Notes: a model not told the origin generated them from the sequence alone. DNA of 64,000 nucleotides from Candidatus Jettenia caeni (GCA_000296795.1 BAFH01000001.1:38074-102073); one strand, 5' to 3'. Positions 51,926-62,400 are shown, counted from the first letter of the stretch. Translations and numbers: made by a program.

Positions 51926-53644
51926 TCACGGTTGCTCCTTTTTCACAGGCAAATAAATAGAGAAAGTAGTTCCCTCAGACAATGAGCTATTAACTTTTAT
52001 ATATCCCCCATGATCATCTACGATTTTTTGTGATACTGCCAGCCCTACGCCTGTTCCATCCATTTTTGTGGTAAAGAATGGGGTAAAGATATTTTTCATG
52101 GTTTTAGCAGACATACCTTTACCACTATCGATAATATTAATTTTTATGTATTGACCTTCCGGCATGGTTTCTACCGTAAGCATTCCTCCATCTGGCATTG
52201 ATTCAACAGCGTTTTTTATAATATTTAAAAATACCTGTTTCATTTGAGTTGAATCCATAATAATTTTCGGTATTTTTGTATCTAATTTCTTAGTTAATTG
52301 AATATTACCACTCTTAAAGTAGGGTTCCATGAGAGAACACGTATTTTCTAATATTTCATTGATCTGAGACAGTATTTTAACAGGTTCATACGGTTTACTA
52401 AAATCCATAATATTTGCAAGGATTTTCTCTAGTCGTTTCACTTCTTCAACAATAACCTCTATACTTTGCCTTGTTTGATTATCTTGATCAGAAATCCGCA
52501 GGATAGCTCTTGCAAAACCGCCAATAGTTACCAGTGGGTTACGGATTTCGTGAGCAATATATGCTGCCATATTGCCTATAACGGCAAGTCTTTCCGAGCG
52601 AATTAATCTTTCCTGGGTCTCTCCGAGTTGTTGAATCTTTTCCCCTAATTTTTTATATGCTTCTGCATTTTCAATTGCTAATGCTGCCTGGCTTGCAAAA
52701 GTGCTTAAAAGTTGAACATGCTCTTCTGTTATAGGTTTACAACTATAAAAATTATCAGCGCAAATAACTCCTATCGCTTCTTCTTTTACGATTAACGGTA
52801 CACAAACAAATTCATTCGCATCAATCATACTTACAAATTTTTTATTAATATTAGGATTATAAAAGGCATTTTTTTCTAAAATCGGCTTTTTACTCTTTAT
52901 ACATGATACAATGAGCTCTTTTTCATCTGTCAAAGAATATGCCATTAATCTTGTAATCATATGCAATGGAGTATCATCACGGTAATTATCTTCAGATGCT
53001 CTAATGAGATCCTCTAACCTTTCATACTTATTGGCTATTTCACCCCATATCTTATATGCTTCTTCCCAGCTGGAGGGTCCAACAGCCATTTTTCCATAGA
53101 CAATATTTCGTTCTTTATCCACGAGGAAAAGCCTTGAACGGTTGAATCCTAAAGCAGTTCCGGCTGTCACACAGGTTAAAATTAAATGAAGTAGCCGATC
53201 AATTTGCAATGTTCCATGCATTAACTCGGAAAGTTTCCGTAATAAAGAAAGTTGCCGAATCTTTTCTTCCTTCTCGGTAACATCTATTGAAAATCTAATT
53301 AAGGAAATAATATCATCTTTCTCGTCTCTAATAGGTACTGAAATATTTTTAATATATTGCCTTTCTCCTTTTTCTGTAATAAGCTGGGTCTCACTATATT
53401 GCCTCTCACCATGCGAAAGCATTTTAAGAACAGAACAATTCGTAATATCCGAACATCCACATTTATACACATCGTAACATGCTTTCCCTATAGGATTGTA
53501 TTTTAAATTTAACATATCAGAGAGGATTTTATTAGACCAAATGATATGTAAGTCTTTATTTAAAATAGATAATCCGGCATCGAGTGCATCTATAATATTC
53601 TTGAAAATATCTTCAATGTTATCTTTCAGGATGTGAGGTAACAT
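51926..53644 (-). CDS. PAS-GAF sensor histidine kinase
   Basis: A 572-residue kinase without transmembrane segments. It has a PAS domain at about 15-125 (AGLSILNKDLHIIWSNKILS), a GAF domain at about 145-325 (VCVPLIVKEEAIGVICADNF), HisKA with the phospho-acceptor His365 in YIAHEIRNPL, and a HATPase domain with NIIKNAVESMP, IIDSGKGMS and GTGVGLAVSQKIV. The PAS domain contains a CGCSDITNC cluster of cysteines at 62-70, which could bind metal or a cluster. It pairs with the downstream receiver gene. The signal is unknown. Confidence 0.94.
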   Translation of the reverse strand: MLPHILKDNIEDIFKNIIDALDAGLSILNKDLHIIWSNKILSDMLNLKYNPIGKACYDVYKCGCSDITNCSVLKMLSHGERQYSETQLITEKGERQYIKNISVPIRDEKDDIISLIRFSIDVTEKEEKIRQLSLLRKLSELMHGTLQIDRLLHLILTCVTAGTALGFNRSRLFLVDKERNIVYGKMAVGPSSWEEAYKIWGEIANKYERLEDLIRASEDNYRDDTPLHMITRLMAYSLTDEKELIVSCIKSKKPILEKNAFYNPNINKKFVSMIDANEFVCVPLIVKEEAIGVICADNFYSCKPITEEHVQLLSTFASQAALAIENAEAYKKLGEKIQQLGETQERLIRSERLAVIGNMAAYIAHEIRNPLVTIGGFARAILRISDQDNQTRQSIEVIVEEVKRLEKILANIMDFSKPYEPVKILSQINEILENTCSLMEPYFKSGNIQLTKKLDTKIPKIIMDSTQMKQVFLNIIKNAVESMPDGGMLTVETMPEGQYIKINIIDSGKGMSAKTMKNIFTPFFTTKMDGTGVGLAVSQKIVDDHGGYIKVNSSLSEGTTFSIYLPVKKEQP

Positions 53645-53702
53645 AGCAAAAACTTTTTCTATACCTATTGATAAAAAATATATAAAAACACAAACTCTGT
53701 CC

Positions 53703-55169
53703 CTATTTCCCTTCTCCTAATCTTTTATAAAGCGCAATGTATTCAAGCGCACTTCTTTCTAATGACCAATCCTGCGCCATTCCATTTCTCATAAGCTCGG
53801 CCCATCGAATCTTATTCTTAAAAAAGTCTATTGCCTTTACAATAGTAGCCATAAGTAAATCTGAATCGTATTTTTCAAATAAAAATCCATTTGCCTCCTT
53901 ATGAGGAGCAGCTCTTGAGCCAATGTCGGTTATGGTATCAGCAAGGCCTCCAGTGCCCCGAACTATTGGAACTGTTCCATATTTTAAACTATATAACTGA
54001 TTAAGTCCACATGGCTCAAATCGAGATGGCATGAGGAATATATCCGCTCCAGCCTCAATTTCATGAGCAGAACGTTCATCAAAAGCCAATTTTACTGCTA
54101 CTTTTGAAGGAAATGCTTTTGCATAATCCTGAAATAATTTATGATATCGTTGCTCACCATTACCCAACAAAATAAATTGAAGATTTATTTTCATTAAATC
54201 CTGAAACTTATCCACAACTAAATCTAATCCCTTCTGCGCGGTCAAACGTGTTATCATTGCAACAAGAGGGATATCTTTTTCCGGAAGTTTAAATTTATTT
54301 TGTAAAGCCCTTTTGCAAAGTAATTTCCCGCGAAGGTCTTTTCTTCCATAATTTGCAATTATAAGCTTATCAGTTTCCGGATTCCATATGGTGTAATCAA
54401 TCCCGTTAATAATTCCATAAAGATCTTTTGCCCTTTCTTTTAATACACTATCCAAACCAGCACCATACTCGGGAGTTTGAATCTCTTTTGCGTAAGTCTT
54501 ACTAACCGTAGTGATAAGATCGCTAAAAACGATTCCGCTCTTTAAGAAATTTAGTTTTCCGTAGAATTCTAATTGTTTCCAGTTAAAGAGGCTCCAATCC
54601 AGACCGGTAAGATTCATATCCCAATGCCAGAATATCCCCTGATACGCAAGATTATGAATAGTCATCATTATCTTTGTATTTTTAAAACATCCTCTTTTTG
54701 CATACGTTGTTTTTAGATAGACGGGAACAAGCCCTGTCTGCCAGTCATTACAATGCACTATATCAGGAAAAATCTTTAACTTTTCGATAGCTTTTAAAGC
54801 CGCTTGGGCAAAAAAGATGAAGCGTTCACTATTATCCTCATAATCTTTTGTTGTACAAGGGTAATTGTACAACCCTTTTCTTCCGTAGTATTGATCATTA
54901 TCCAAAAAGTAAACCGGTACTTGCGTATCTGGCAAAAAACCTCTGTATACATATCCAGTCCTCAATGTATCACCAATTCTTACCTCAACCTGGATATCTG
55001 TTTTTGTCAGAGGATAATGATTTTCTTTTATTATACCGTAGAGTGGCATAATTACTATAATTTCCACACCTTGCTTCTGGATACTTTTCGGTATTGCCCC
55101 GGCTATATCGGCAAGACCGCCGGTTTTTGCAAACGGTATGACTTCTGATGATAAATAGGCAACTCTCAC
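53703..55169 (-). CDS. glgA: Glycogen synthase
   Basis: A 488-residue GT5 enzyme that extends alpha-1,4-glucan from ADP-glucose. The N-terminal KTGGLADIAGAIPK loop binds the nucleotide sugar. The C-terminal part has FLMPSRFEPCGLNQLYSLKYG (with the EX7E-equivalent Glu) and GTVPIVRGTGGLADTI. The start is GTG 55169, with GAGGAA about ten bases upstream. It begins 5 bp after galT, so the two are co-transcribed. Confidence 0.95.
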   Translation of the reverse strand: MRVAYLSSEVIPFAKTGGLADIAGAIPKSIQKQGVEIIVIMPLYGIIKENHYPLTKTDIQVEVRIGDTLRTGYVYRGFLPDTQVPVYFLDNDQYYGRKGLYNYPCTTKDYEDNSERFIFFAQAALKAIEKLKIFPDIVHCNDWQTGLVPVYLKTTYAKRGCFKNTKIMMTIHNLAYQGIFWHWDMNLTGLDWSLFNWKQLEFYGKLNFLKSGIVFSDLITTVSKTYAKEIQTPEYGAGLDSVLKERAKDLYGIINGIDYTIWNPETDKLIIANYGRKDLRGKLLCKRALQNKFKLPEKDIPLVAMITRLTAQKGLDLVVDKFQDLMKINLQFILLGNGEQRYHKLFQDYAKAFPSKVAVKLAFDERSAHEIEAGADIFLMPSRFEPCGLNQLYSLKYGTVPIVRGTGGLADTITDIGSRAAPHKEANGFLFEKYDSDLLMATIVKAIDFFKNKIRWAELMRNGMAQDWSLERSALEYIALYKRLGEGK

Positions 55170-55174
55170 AATCG

Positions 55175-56191
55175 TTATTCCTCAATCTTCTTCTCTGTAC
55201 TTACATTTCTCAGAAATTCTGCAGCGCTTTCCGGTGTCACCGTATTTATATAAAAACCACTACCCCATTCAAATCCTGCAACTTTTGTCAATCGGGGAAT
55301 AATCTCGATATGCCAATGATAATGTTCTATTTCCCCAAAAACAAAAGGTGTTGTGTGAACAATGTAATTATAAGGGGGAAATTCTAATGATGCTTCGAGC
55401 TTAAGAAGAGTCATCCGTAACACTTGAGCCAGTTCTTCAATCTCGAGTTTTTGCAAATTCTCAAAATGGGAGGAATGATTTTTTGGTAGAATCCATATTT
55501 CAAACGGAAATCTTGAAGCATAGGGTGCAAATGCAACAAAGTTATCCTCTTCTACCACGATTCTTACTCCCGTAGATATCTCCTGTTGTACCATATCACA
55601 AAATAAGCAACGGCCCCGGTATTTATAAAATTCTTCACATCCGCTCATCTCGTGCATGACAGTAATAGGCACAATGGAGGTGACAATCAATTGTGAATGG
55701 GAATGCTCCAGTGATGCTCCGGCAGCTATACCAACATTCTTAAAAAGTAATCCGTAGATAAAACGTTTGTCTTTTTTCAAATCCACCAATCTATCCCGGT
55801 ATGTCCACAATATCTCTTCAACATGATCATTATCAAGCTCTGTCATAGAAATGATATGCCTTGGGCTTTCGATAATTACTTCATGTGCTCCAATACCGTT
55901 CATCACATCGTAGATTCCTTCGCCGCGTTTATTCAAATTTCCTTCAACTCTCAACGCTGGGAATTTATTAGATACCACTCTTACTCTCCAACCTTTCGCA
56001 TTTGGCTGAGTACCCTTTTCTCGATATGCCATAATTTCGGGGGGAGTTTTATCCTCATTTCCTTCGCAAAAAGGGCAGAAACCACCTTTAATAATCTGCG
56101 GTTCTGTCCGAAAATCACTTGGTCGCATAGCCCTTTCTGTAGCAATAATTACCCAGCGTCCCGAAACAGGATCCTTTCGAAGTTCGGGCAT
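55175..56191 (-). CDS. galT: Galactose-1-phosphate uridylyltransferase
   Basis: A 338-residue HIT-superfamily enzyme that exchanges UMP between UDP-glucose and galactose-1-phosphate. Zinc ligands CPFC and CLFC are present, and the active-site stretch reads [14 protein letters not shown], with Ser in place of the Pro of the HPH motif. The C-terminal half has [11 protein letters not shown]. Two in-frame ATG codons exist (56197 and 56191); AGGAGG is better spaced for 56191. With glgA downstream, it links hexose phosphates to glycogen and to sugar nucleotides for the EPS. Confidence 0.92.
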   Translation of the reverse strand: MPELRKDPVSGRWVIIATERAMRPSDFRTEPQIIKGGFCPFCEGNEDKTPPEIMAYREKGTQPNAKGWRVRVVSNKFPALRVEGNLNKRGEGIYDVMNGIGAHEVIIESPRHIISMTELDNDHVEEILWTYRDRLVDLKKDKRFIYGLLFKNVGIAAGASLEHSHSQLIVTSIVPITVMHEMSGCEEFYKYRGRCLFCDMVQQEISTGVRIVVEEDNFVAFAPYASRFPFEIWILPKNHSSHFENLQKLEIEELAQVLRMTLLKLEASLEFPPYNYIVHTTPFVFGEIEHYHWHIEIIPRLTKVAGFEWGSGFYINTVTPESAAEFLRNVSTEKKIEE

Positions 56192-56250
56192 TTTCATTTT
56201 CCTCCTATATCATGCTAAAAATAGTTCTCTTTGCTATTATATCTGCCATA

Positions 56251-57606
56251 TTATTTCATAACCTTAGGCAAGTTCGTCAGTGTTTCCTCAGGATGTACAA
56301 TTCTTCTCCAGTATTCATTTCTTTCAAATCCCGGACTATGCTCACTATCGTGACATGTCTCACAAATATTTTCATCGGTTAAACTATAAGATGTTTCGTT
56401 TACATTCCTGATATGAAAACTTCCAGCACCATGACAACTCTCACAACCTACGTTTATTAAATTCTGATTCTCTTCATAGTTTAAGAATCCAGAAACATAC
56501 CCATAACCGGTTGTATGACATTTAATACACTCTGGATCGTATTGATGTCCGGAATAAACCAGGGTTTCGTATGATACCCCGTGTGCCGTTTTACTCCAAT
56601 GATCGTATATCATTTTGTGGCATATCCCGCAAGCGGAGCTACCTGCATATGCTAATCCATCTGGAAGAGATACCTGAGATACCTTACTCAATAAATCTTC
56701 CTCTTTTAACATTCGCTGATACTCTTCGAGTAAAAGTTTCATTTTTTCAGAATCTTTATATTTACGATCTAATGGAATAATATCAACTGACATTCTCTTT
56801 GTAGCGTTCCTCTGTATCGAATATCTTGCAATCCCAATATATTTCCCACCTTTTCCAGGGGAAACAATTGGGATATTATTAACATATATTATCGAGTCCT
56901 GTGGGTCCTCTATATCATGTCCGGTTATAATTAAGTCTATTTCAGGAAAGAATTTTGCAATCTCTATTGATTCTTCTTTTGGCGTATGTGAAAGAAGTAC
57001 TATTATATTTACCTTATCATGTAACCTTTTAATCAAAGGCTTTAGCGCCTGTACCGGCTCATAAATATTGACATAATTTGCAATACTCGCACTGGAAAAA
57101 GATTTTGAGAGAATACTCAAAAAGGCAATTTTAAAAGAATATTCAGAATGAGAGTATTCTTTTAAGACGTATTGATGAACCTTCATCGGAAATGGAGCAA
57201 TAATTTTTACATTACTGGCAAGGAAGGTAGTATTGTTTACCTGCGATAAATAACTTAGTAATTGTGGACCTGTTTCAACATCTTTCTCTCCGAGACTATG
57301 CAGTACATAACCCATTTCTTGCATTGCACGACCTAAGATCTCCGTTTTTATTTCCTCTTGCCTCCCATACCCCTTGGAGAGGTCTCCCAAACTTACCGGA
57401 AGAATTATATTTTTTTGTTTTACAAAAGAATTTATAAAGGTGTGTCTTCTCGAGATACCTCCAATTTGTCCTTCATAACAACCACACGGTTCCAGATTCC
57501 CCAGCTCTTCTCCTGAAAATATTATGAGCGCCTGCATTGGAGCGCCATAAATCTTAATAGGTAAAAAAATAAACAAAAAAATGGCACAATAATTAAAATA
57601 CTTCAT
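56251..57606 (-). CDS. Metallophosphatase-tetrahaem cytochrome c fusion
   Basis: A 451-residue exported protein (signal peptide in residues 1-21). Residues about 25-290 resemble a calcineurin-like/5'-nucleotidase domain: NLEPCGCYEGQIGGISRR, SLGDLSKG, LLSHTPKEES and ITGHDIEDP. The C-terminal part has four CxxCH haem motifs (Cys pairs starting at 326, 360, 388 and 415), as in the cytochrome c554 family. It would be a soluble redox protein on the anammoxosome or periplasmic side. The same-strand DUF1573 gene and the hzs operon lie immediately upstream. Its substrate is unknown. Confidence 0.87.
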   Translation of the reverse strand: MKYFNYCAIFLFIFLPIKIYGAPMQALIIFSGEELGNLEPCGCYEGQIGGISRRHTFINSFVKQKNIILPVSLGDLSKGYGRQEEIKTEILGRAMQEMGYVLHSLGEKDVETGPQLLSYLSQVNNTTFLASNVKIIAPFPMKVHQYVLKEYSHSEYSFKIAFLSILSKSFSSASIANYVNIYEPVQALKPLIKRLHDKVNIIVLLSHTPKEESIEIAKFFPEIDLIITGHDIEDPQDSIIYVNNIPIVSPGKGGKYIGIARYSIQRNATKRMSVDIIPLDRKYKDSEKMKLLLEEYQRMLKEEDLLSKVSQVSLPDGLAYAGSSACGICHKMIYDHWSKTAHGVSYETLVYSGHQYDPECIKCHTTGYGYVSGFLNYEENQNLINVGCESCHGAGSFHIRNVNETSYSLTDENICETCHDSEHSPGFERNEYWRRIVHPEETLTNLPKVMK

Positions 57607-57622
57607 AAGAAAGAAATATTAT

Positions 57623-58639
57623 TTATCCTCTTATTTCACCATGAATAGGAATAGTAATAACCGGTTGAATACTACTATTCGTATATATCCTTAAGTTTCC
57701 TGTAATTTTTCCAACTGCACTATCCTTGCTCAACTTAACATCAATTTTTTTACTATTACTTAACTCAGATATCTGATAATTTACCATATCAGGATCAATC
57801 TCAATTTTTTCTATTTTTACATTTTTATTCATAAAATTGACAATTACTGTTTTTTTAACATCTTGTCCCTTTTGAATATAACCAAAGGATAAAACGTCAG
57901 GGTAAAAGGTTACATCACCAACAATTTCTCCAAAAAATGGTATATCAATTCTTTCTTGTTTACTACTATTTGTATAGATAAAAATAATTCCTGTAAATCT
58001 TCCGATATAATCATACTTATTCATTACCACTTGATAACTATAGTGATTATCATTTATTTTATTTTGAGTAATTGTAATATAAGGATTTGGCGATTCTACC
58101 TTCTTTATTTCAGTTTTTAATTCTGGTATTGTCTTTACCTCAAAACTCCTGGTGCAAGTATCTCCTTTTTTGATAATACCAAAATTAACGAGTTTCTGAT
58201 TAACTATAACCTCTTCAATTATTTCTCCGGTAATAGTTAGTTTATATTGTGGATTTTCCGGATCGTTAGAATTTACCACAACTGACTTTGTTGTTTTCCC
58301 AACATAATGACCGGGATTAAACTTTATCTCTACTTCTCCCTCTTCATTATTCAATAATTTATCTTTTGACACAAGAGCAGCAGTGCAACCGCATGATGAT
58401 TTAACATTCTTTATAATTAACTCACCAGATCCTATATTTTTAAATTTAAATCCATGTTTTATATTCTCGCCAATATAAATTTTACCAAAATCATATACCT
58501 GTTCTTCAAAAATTATTTTAGGCCTTTCTGTGGTTTTTTTATTACTATCTTCAGTTTTTGTAATGTTCGCTATTGAGATGTCAAATTTTATTATAAAAAT
58601 TAAGAAGGTTATTATTATGTAAGTCCTAACTTGTTTCAT
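57623..58639 (-). CDS. Exported DUF1573 repeat protein
   Basis: A 338-residue protein with a hydrophobic N-terminal signal (IIITFLIFIIKFDI). It has about three Ig-like DUF1573/ASPM-type repeats; the first shows VYDFGKIYIGENIKHGFKF and IKNVKSSCGCTAAL, the hallmark SCGC motif. Such proteins are extracytoplasmic with unknown role, often beside cytochrome genes. It ends 16 bp before the cytochrome fusion gene, so the two probably form an operon. Confidence 0.86.
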   Translation of the reverse strand: MKQVRTYIIITFLIFIIKFDISIANITKTEDSNKKTTERPKIIFEEQVYDFGKIYIGENIKHGFKFKNIGSGELIIKNVKSSCGCTAALVSKDKLLNNEEGEVEIKFNPGHYVGKTTKSVVVNSNDPENPQYKLTITGEIIEEVIVNQKLVNFGIIKKGDTCTRSFEVKTIPELKTEIKKVESPNPYITITQNKINDNHYSYQVVMNKYDYIGRFTGIIFIYTNSSKQERIDIPFFGEIVGDVTFYPDVLSFGYIQKGQDVKKTVIVNFMNKNVKIEKIEIDPDMVNYQISELSNSKKIDVKLSKDSAVGKITGNLRIYTNSSIQPVITIPIHGEIRG

Positions 58640-58706
58640 AATACAAGCATCTCCTAAAACATAAACATACTTAACAACTATAAGTATTATAACAATTTAA
58701 ATCTTT

Positions 58707-58783
58707 TGTTTCAGGAAATTCTTAATACATTCCTGAAACAGCAAGAGCTGGGTAGTGGGAGAGCCCACAGAACCCAGCTCTTG
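58707..58783 (-). terminator. Double hairpin downstream of hzsA
   Basis: The first hairpin met by hzs transcription has 12-bp arms CAAGAGCTGGGT (58742-58753) and 58772-58783, with an inner GTGGG-AGAG-CCCAC stem-loop. The second has 11-bp arms TGTTTCAGGAA (58707-58717) and 58730-58740. They lie about 80-160 bp after the hzsA stop and just before the DUF1573 gene. They may end or stabilise the hzs message. A U-run is not evident. Confidence 0.65.
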
Positions 58784-58865
58784 TATTGTTGACTTCTCTC
58801 TCTGCGTCCTCACGGATAAGCTGAGGACACATATCATTCTTAAGGTAAAGAGTTACCTTAAGTCT

Positions 58866-61298
58866 TTATCTGCCATTGTAGCCTGGGTAGAAGTCCGGTC
58901 CCTGGATATTGTCCCATTGTGCCCCAATATCTATCCACTCGACAAACAGGTATCTCTCATCCTGGGTCAGGAATTTGTCATGCATTACTCGTCCTTCCAC
59001 AGGGAATACCTTCTCCTTCGGCTCAAACTGGCTTAACTTCTCTTCATACAGCCTCCATATCAACAAGCTGTTAATCGCTGCTGACGGATTTACATACTTA
59101 CCACCAAGGTTCACATCCTTACCCCTCTGTGGCTCTAACAAACTATTGTAGGCTCGGCTAAAGGCCGCTACCCCATCAACACTCGCTAACTCTGCCCCTC
59201 CACTTAAATCCGGAGGATTGCTTGCATTGTGACAGTTTGCACATTTTGCATCAAGTATCGGCTGTATATCCCTTCGGAAATCCACAGTCCTTCTCTTCTC
59301 ATCCGTTAACCCTTCTACCGGCTGAGATGTCGTTCCTGACGGGCCTCCATAGTATACATCCGACGGCACCACTACGTCTTCACCATGCTTTACACCCTGA
59401 TACATCCCCTGCTTATCAAACCTCAAATGACCAAAGGCAAACGGTGAATCATAATGGCTTCTGTCATCATACCACCAATTGTACAGCGCCTTCGTATGCT
59501 GATTCTGGAATGCCCTTCCCCGATATGATCCATCATGGCATCCACTGCAAATCCTACCATGATATGGCCTTAAATATGCCCACATCAGCGCTGTCTGTAC
59601 TGCCATACCCCTCTCATCCAAATTCTGAATGTAGTACGGAGTATCTGCCGTCTGAGAGGTTACCACTGAGCCATCATCCTCTACATACTGATACCCAATG
59701 ATCCGCCTCTGCTGGAATGCTGTTCCTGAGTTGCTGCTTGACCTGTCCCCACCCAACAGATGCTTTCCGGCTCCTACCTTGAACCTCCCTGCCTCCGGCT
59801 CAACGCATGGTACACCTTCTACGATTCTCACTGCCTTTACATCTCCCGGCTTCGTTGCCTTTGCCCTCTGACTTGGATACGGACCTACTGGTATATCGGT
59901 CAGGGTTGTATCAAAACAAATCCATGTACCCCATGAGTGTGGATAACCTTCCACCTTCACCTGGTCAAATGGCTGATAGGTAACGGTTGTTACACCAAAG
60001 TTCTTGCCTGCCGTAAAGGTGTTGATCCACCTTGGCTTGTACTTTATATACACAGGTGCTGGCTGATGATCGTTCCACTCAGGATCATTGTGTACTACCT
60101 CGCCGGCTTTCCCGTTCTTGCAATCAAACCAGTAGATGCCAAAGTCACCTCTCTGCGCATAGGACACTAACATCCTATCATCTGGAAGTGGATACGGACT
60201 CCGGTACAATCCACCTTCATCCTTGCTCAACCTCTCATAGGTCTTGTTGAATGGAGCATCCCAGCTTACCGCTGCCAACTGACCTACGCCCCAATTCATA
60301 TAGGGCGACTCTACAAACACCAGCTTCCTGTCTCCGAATGTTACCTTCGACTGTGACCTGCCGCTTGATCCACCAATCTCCCCATCACAGTTCCCATAAA
60401 TCGGCCTCGGATATGCACCATCCCAGTTATCCACGCAGAGCATTACCCTACCTTTTCCCTCTGCCCTTGTACCATTCGCCTGTACGCTTGAGAAAAGGAT
60501 ATTTCCATCCGGCGTTAACCATGGATCAAAGTTCGAACTCAGGTTGTAGGTTATCTGATCTATCGTTGTGTTTAAACTCGGAAACTCTATACCGGAAAGA
60601 ACGTGTCCCGTAATTCTTTCGGTTACATGACCGCCCTGCGTATCCAACCTGAACAGATTGTATACATAGGAATTGTGAAGCTCATCCCTTACACCATCCG
60701 GTGAACCTGCAAATATAATAAATCCGGTCTTCTCTACCGTACCCCTTTCTTTCCAGTCCCCTTCAAAATACCTGTCACGCCATATAACGCGACCCTTTCC
60801 TTCCTCTATACTGCCAGCAGCATAGTAGATAGGAGCACGGCAGGTGCCTTTATAATCCGTCATCTGCCTGAGACCGCTTCCATCAATGTTCATCTCCCAT
60901 ATCTGACATCCACCACCCTTCTTGTGGATCCCGGCAAAGGTAAATTTCTTCCCATCCCAATAGGTGCAGGGATCAAAGGCTGTCGCAAAATCATTCGTCA
61001 GTACCTTTAATTCCTTCGAATTTAAATCAAATAGTACAATCCGGCTTCCCTCGGGAACATAATGAGGATAGTTCTGATACGGGTCGCCTTTCTCCGTCCT
61101 CGGTGACTGGGTAAATAATATCGTATTCACCGGACCTTGTACTTCCTTTGACATACCGCTGTAATCTGTCCATAAGGCCTTTCCCTGCTTCGAACCGCCA
61201 ACCATTACCTGGTTGCCCGTTGCAAAGATGTCCCCACAGACCAACGCACCGGCTACCATTGCCGATGCCATCGCTATTCCTATTCTCTTCTTACTCAT
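58866..61298 (-). CDS. hzsA: Hydrazine synthase alpha subunit
   Basis: An 810-residue dihaem subunit with a signal peptide (KRIGIAMASAMVAGALVCG). An N-terminal beta-propeller region is followed by haem motif CSGCHDGSY (Cys584, Cys587, His588, Tyr592) and later CANCH (686-690). From memory of the Kuenenia structure, haem alpha-I uses a Tyr four residues after the CxxCH His as ligand, while that His and a Cys near 303 bind zinc. Here Tyr592 and Cys304 (GNCDGEIGG) match with a shift of one residue. This subunit is thought to condense hydroxylamine and ammonia to hydrazine. ATG 61298 has AAAGGAG upstream; GTG 61319 is rejected. Confidence 0.95.
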   Translation of the reverse strand: MSKKRIGIAMASAMVAGALVCGDIFATGNQVMVGGSKQGKALWTDYSGMSKEVQGPVNTILFTQSPRTEKGDPYQNYPHYVPEGSRIVLFDLNSKELKVLTNDFATAFDPCTYWDGKKFTFAGIHKKGGGCQIWEMNIDGSGLRQMTDYKGTCRAPIYYAAGSIEEGKGRVIWRDRYFEGDWKERGTVEKTGFIIFAGSPDGVRDELHNSYVYNLFRLDTQGGHVTERITGHVLSGIEFPSLNTTIDQITYNLSSNFDPWLTPDGNILFSSVQANGTRAEGKGRVMLCVDNWDGAYPRPIYGNCDGEIGGSSGRSQSKVTFGDRKLVFVESPYMNWGVGQLAAVSWDAPFNKTYERLSKDEGGLYRSPYPLPDDRMLVSYAQRGDFGIYWFDCKNGKAGEVVHNDPEWNDHQPAPVYIKYKPRWINTFTAGKNFGVTTVTYQPFDQVKVEGYPHSWGTWICFDTTLTDIPVGPYPSQRAKATKPGDVKAVRIVEGVPCVEPEAGRFKVGAGKHLLGGDRSSSNSGTAFQQRRIIGYQYVEDDGSVVTSQTADTPYYIQNLDERGMAVQTALMWAYLRPYHGRICSGCHDGSYRGRAFQNQHTKALYNWWYDDRSHYDSPFAFGHLRFDKQGMYQGVKHGEDVVVPSDVYYGGPSGTTSQPVEGLTDEKRRTVDFRRDIQPILDAKCANCHNASNPPDLSGGAELASVDGVAAFSRAYNSLLEPQRGKDVNLGGKYVNPSAAINSLLIWRLYEEKLSQFEPKEKVFPVEGRVMHDKFLTQDERYLFVEWIDIGAQWDNIQGPDFYPGYNGR

Positions 61299-61374
61299 CT
61301 GTTGGCCTTCTCCTTTCACTCTTTTTGAAATTATTTCCCTGTAAATCTATTCGCATCCCTTTCACTTCAAGTCC

Positions 61375-62400
61375 TTATAAAGCCTTCATGAATTCGACTA
61401 AATCTTCCAACTCCTGTTGACTCAGATGCGATGTCCTGCCGTGCATATCCTTCTCTGTCACGCTATTGTTGATCGTATCCATCAACGTCCTTGCACTCCC
61501 ATCATGGAAATAAGTCCCTGATGCATAAATGTCCCTCAAGGTCGGCGTATCAAACTCCTTTACCAGGTCTAACCCTATGATCGGTGTATCACTCTCTTCT
61601 CCATAGGGATCCTCACCAGCCTCCAATGCCTTCATGTTATAGACCTTACCCGGTGTTGACCTGAACCCCTTTACTCCTACCCTGCCGGTTCCTACATCAT
61701 GCGTCTGTGCATCACTATAGAGCGCCTTCGGATCGCTTGACTCACCAGGATGACATTCCACACATCCTACCTTCGGATCATTAAACAGCTTCTCACCCCT
61801 CTTCTGCGCCTCGGTCAAACTACCATCCGCATTCCTGAACGGACTTCCCGTAAACTCCAAAGACCGAATGTAACAGATGATTGACTCTAATCTCTCCGGT
61901 GAAAAGTTCTCGCTCCTGAACACAAATCCAGGGTCTCTGCCGCATACCCTGTCGAGTGAGCTTGTTGCCCCTACGATCTCATCCGGATGCCCCGTGAATC
62001 CCTCATGCCTGAAGGGTGGCAAATACCTACCGCCACGGATATACTTCGTATTCTTCCAGCTTCCCCAGCCTTCATCTCCCAAATCCCAGATGAGTCCGGT
62101 TGTCTGACCTCTTTCGTAATGACAACTCGCACATGCATACTCGCCCTGTAACCCCCATGAGGCATCGTTAAACAGGAACTGACCGTACCTGACCAATTCA
62201 CTCTTATAGGGTGAGTGCTTTACCCGATAATGCACCTCAGGCACCGTTAATGGCTCACCTCTGGGAAGCGGCTCCCATTCAGGCCCTGTCTGTATCGTTG
62301 CTATTACCTGTGGCGTCCCCGCCATTATCTCACCGGCTGTTACTACCCCGGCTATCCCAAGGGCTGCAACTAATCCGATCTTTATCATTCCATTTCTCAT
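61375..62400 (-). CDS. hzsC: Hydrazine synthase gamma subunit (dihaem, MauG/CCP-like)
   Basis: A 341-residue exported protein (signal peptide with GLVAALGIAGVVTAG). It has two c-haem motifs, CASCH at 90-94 and CVECH at 213-217, in a fold like dihaem cytochrome c peroxidase/MauG. The gamma subunit of hydrazine synthase is thought to reduce NO to hydroxylamine, which then moves to the alpha site. The order beta, gamma, alpha equals that of Kuenenia. GGAGG lies about 10 bases before ATG 62400. It is separate from hzsB, not fused. Confidence 0.94.
   Translation of the reverse strand: MRNGMIKIGLVAALGIAGVVTAGEIMAGTPQVIATIQTGPEWEPLPRGEPLTVPEVHYRVKHSPYKSELVRYGQFLFNDASWGLQGEYACASCHYERGQTTGLIWDLGDEGWGSWKNTKYIRGGRYLPPFRHEGFTGHPDEIVGATSSLDRVCGRDPGFVFRSENFSPERLESIICYIRSLEFTGSPFRNADGSLTEAQKRGEKLFNDPKVGCVECHPGESSDPKALYSDAQTHDVGTGRVGVKGFRSTPGKVYNMKALEAGEDPYGEESDTPIIGLDLVKEFDTPTLRDIYASGTYFHDGSARTLMDTINNSVTEKDMHGRTSHLSQQELEDLVEFMKAL

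Noticed and set aside
59222..60613. Long plus-strand frames antisense to hzsA
   Set aside because: They are out-of-frame shadows of the hydrazine synthase alpha gene, with low-complexity His/Ser/Pro composition and no recognisable domain.
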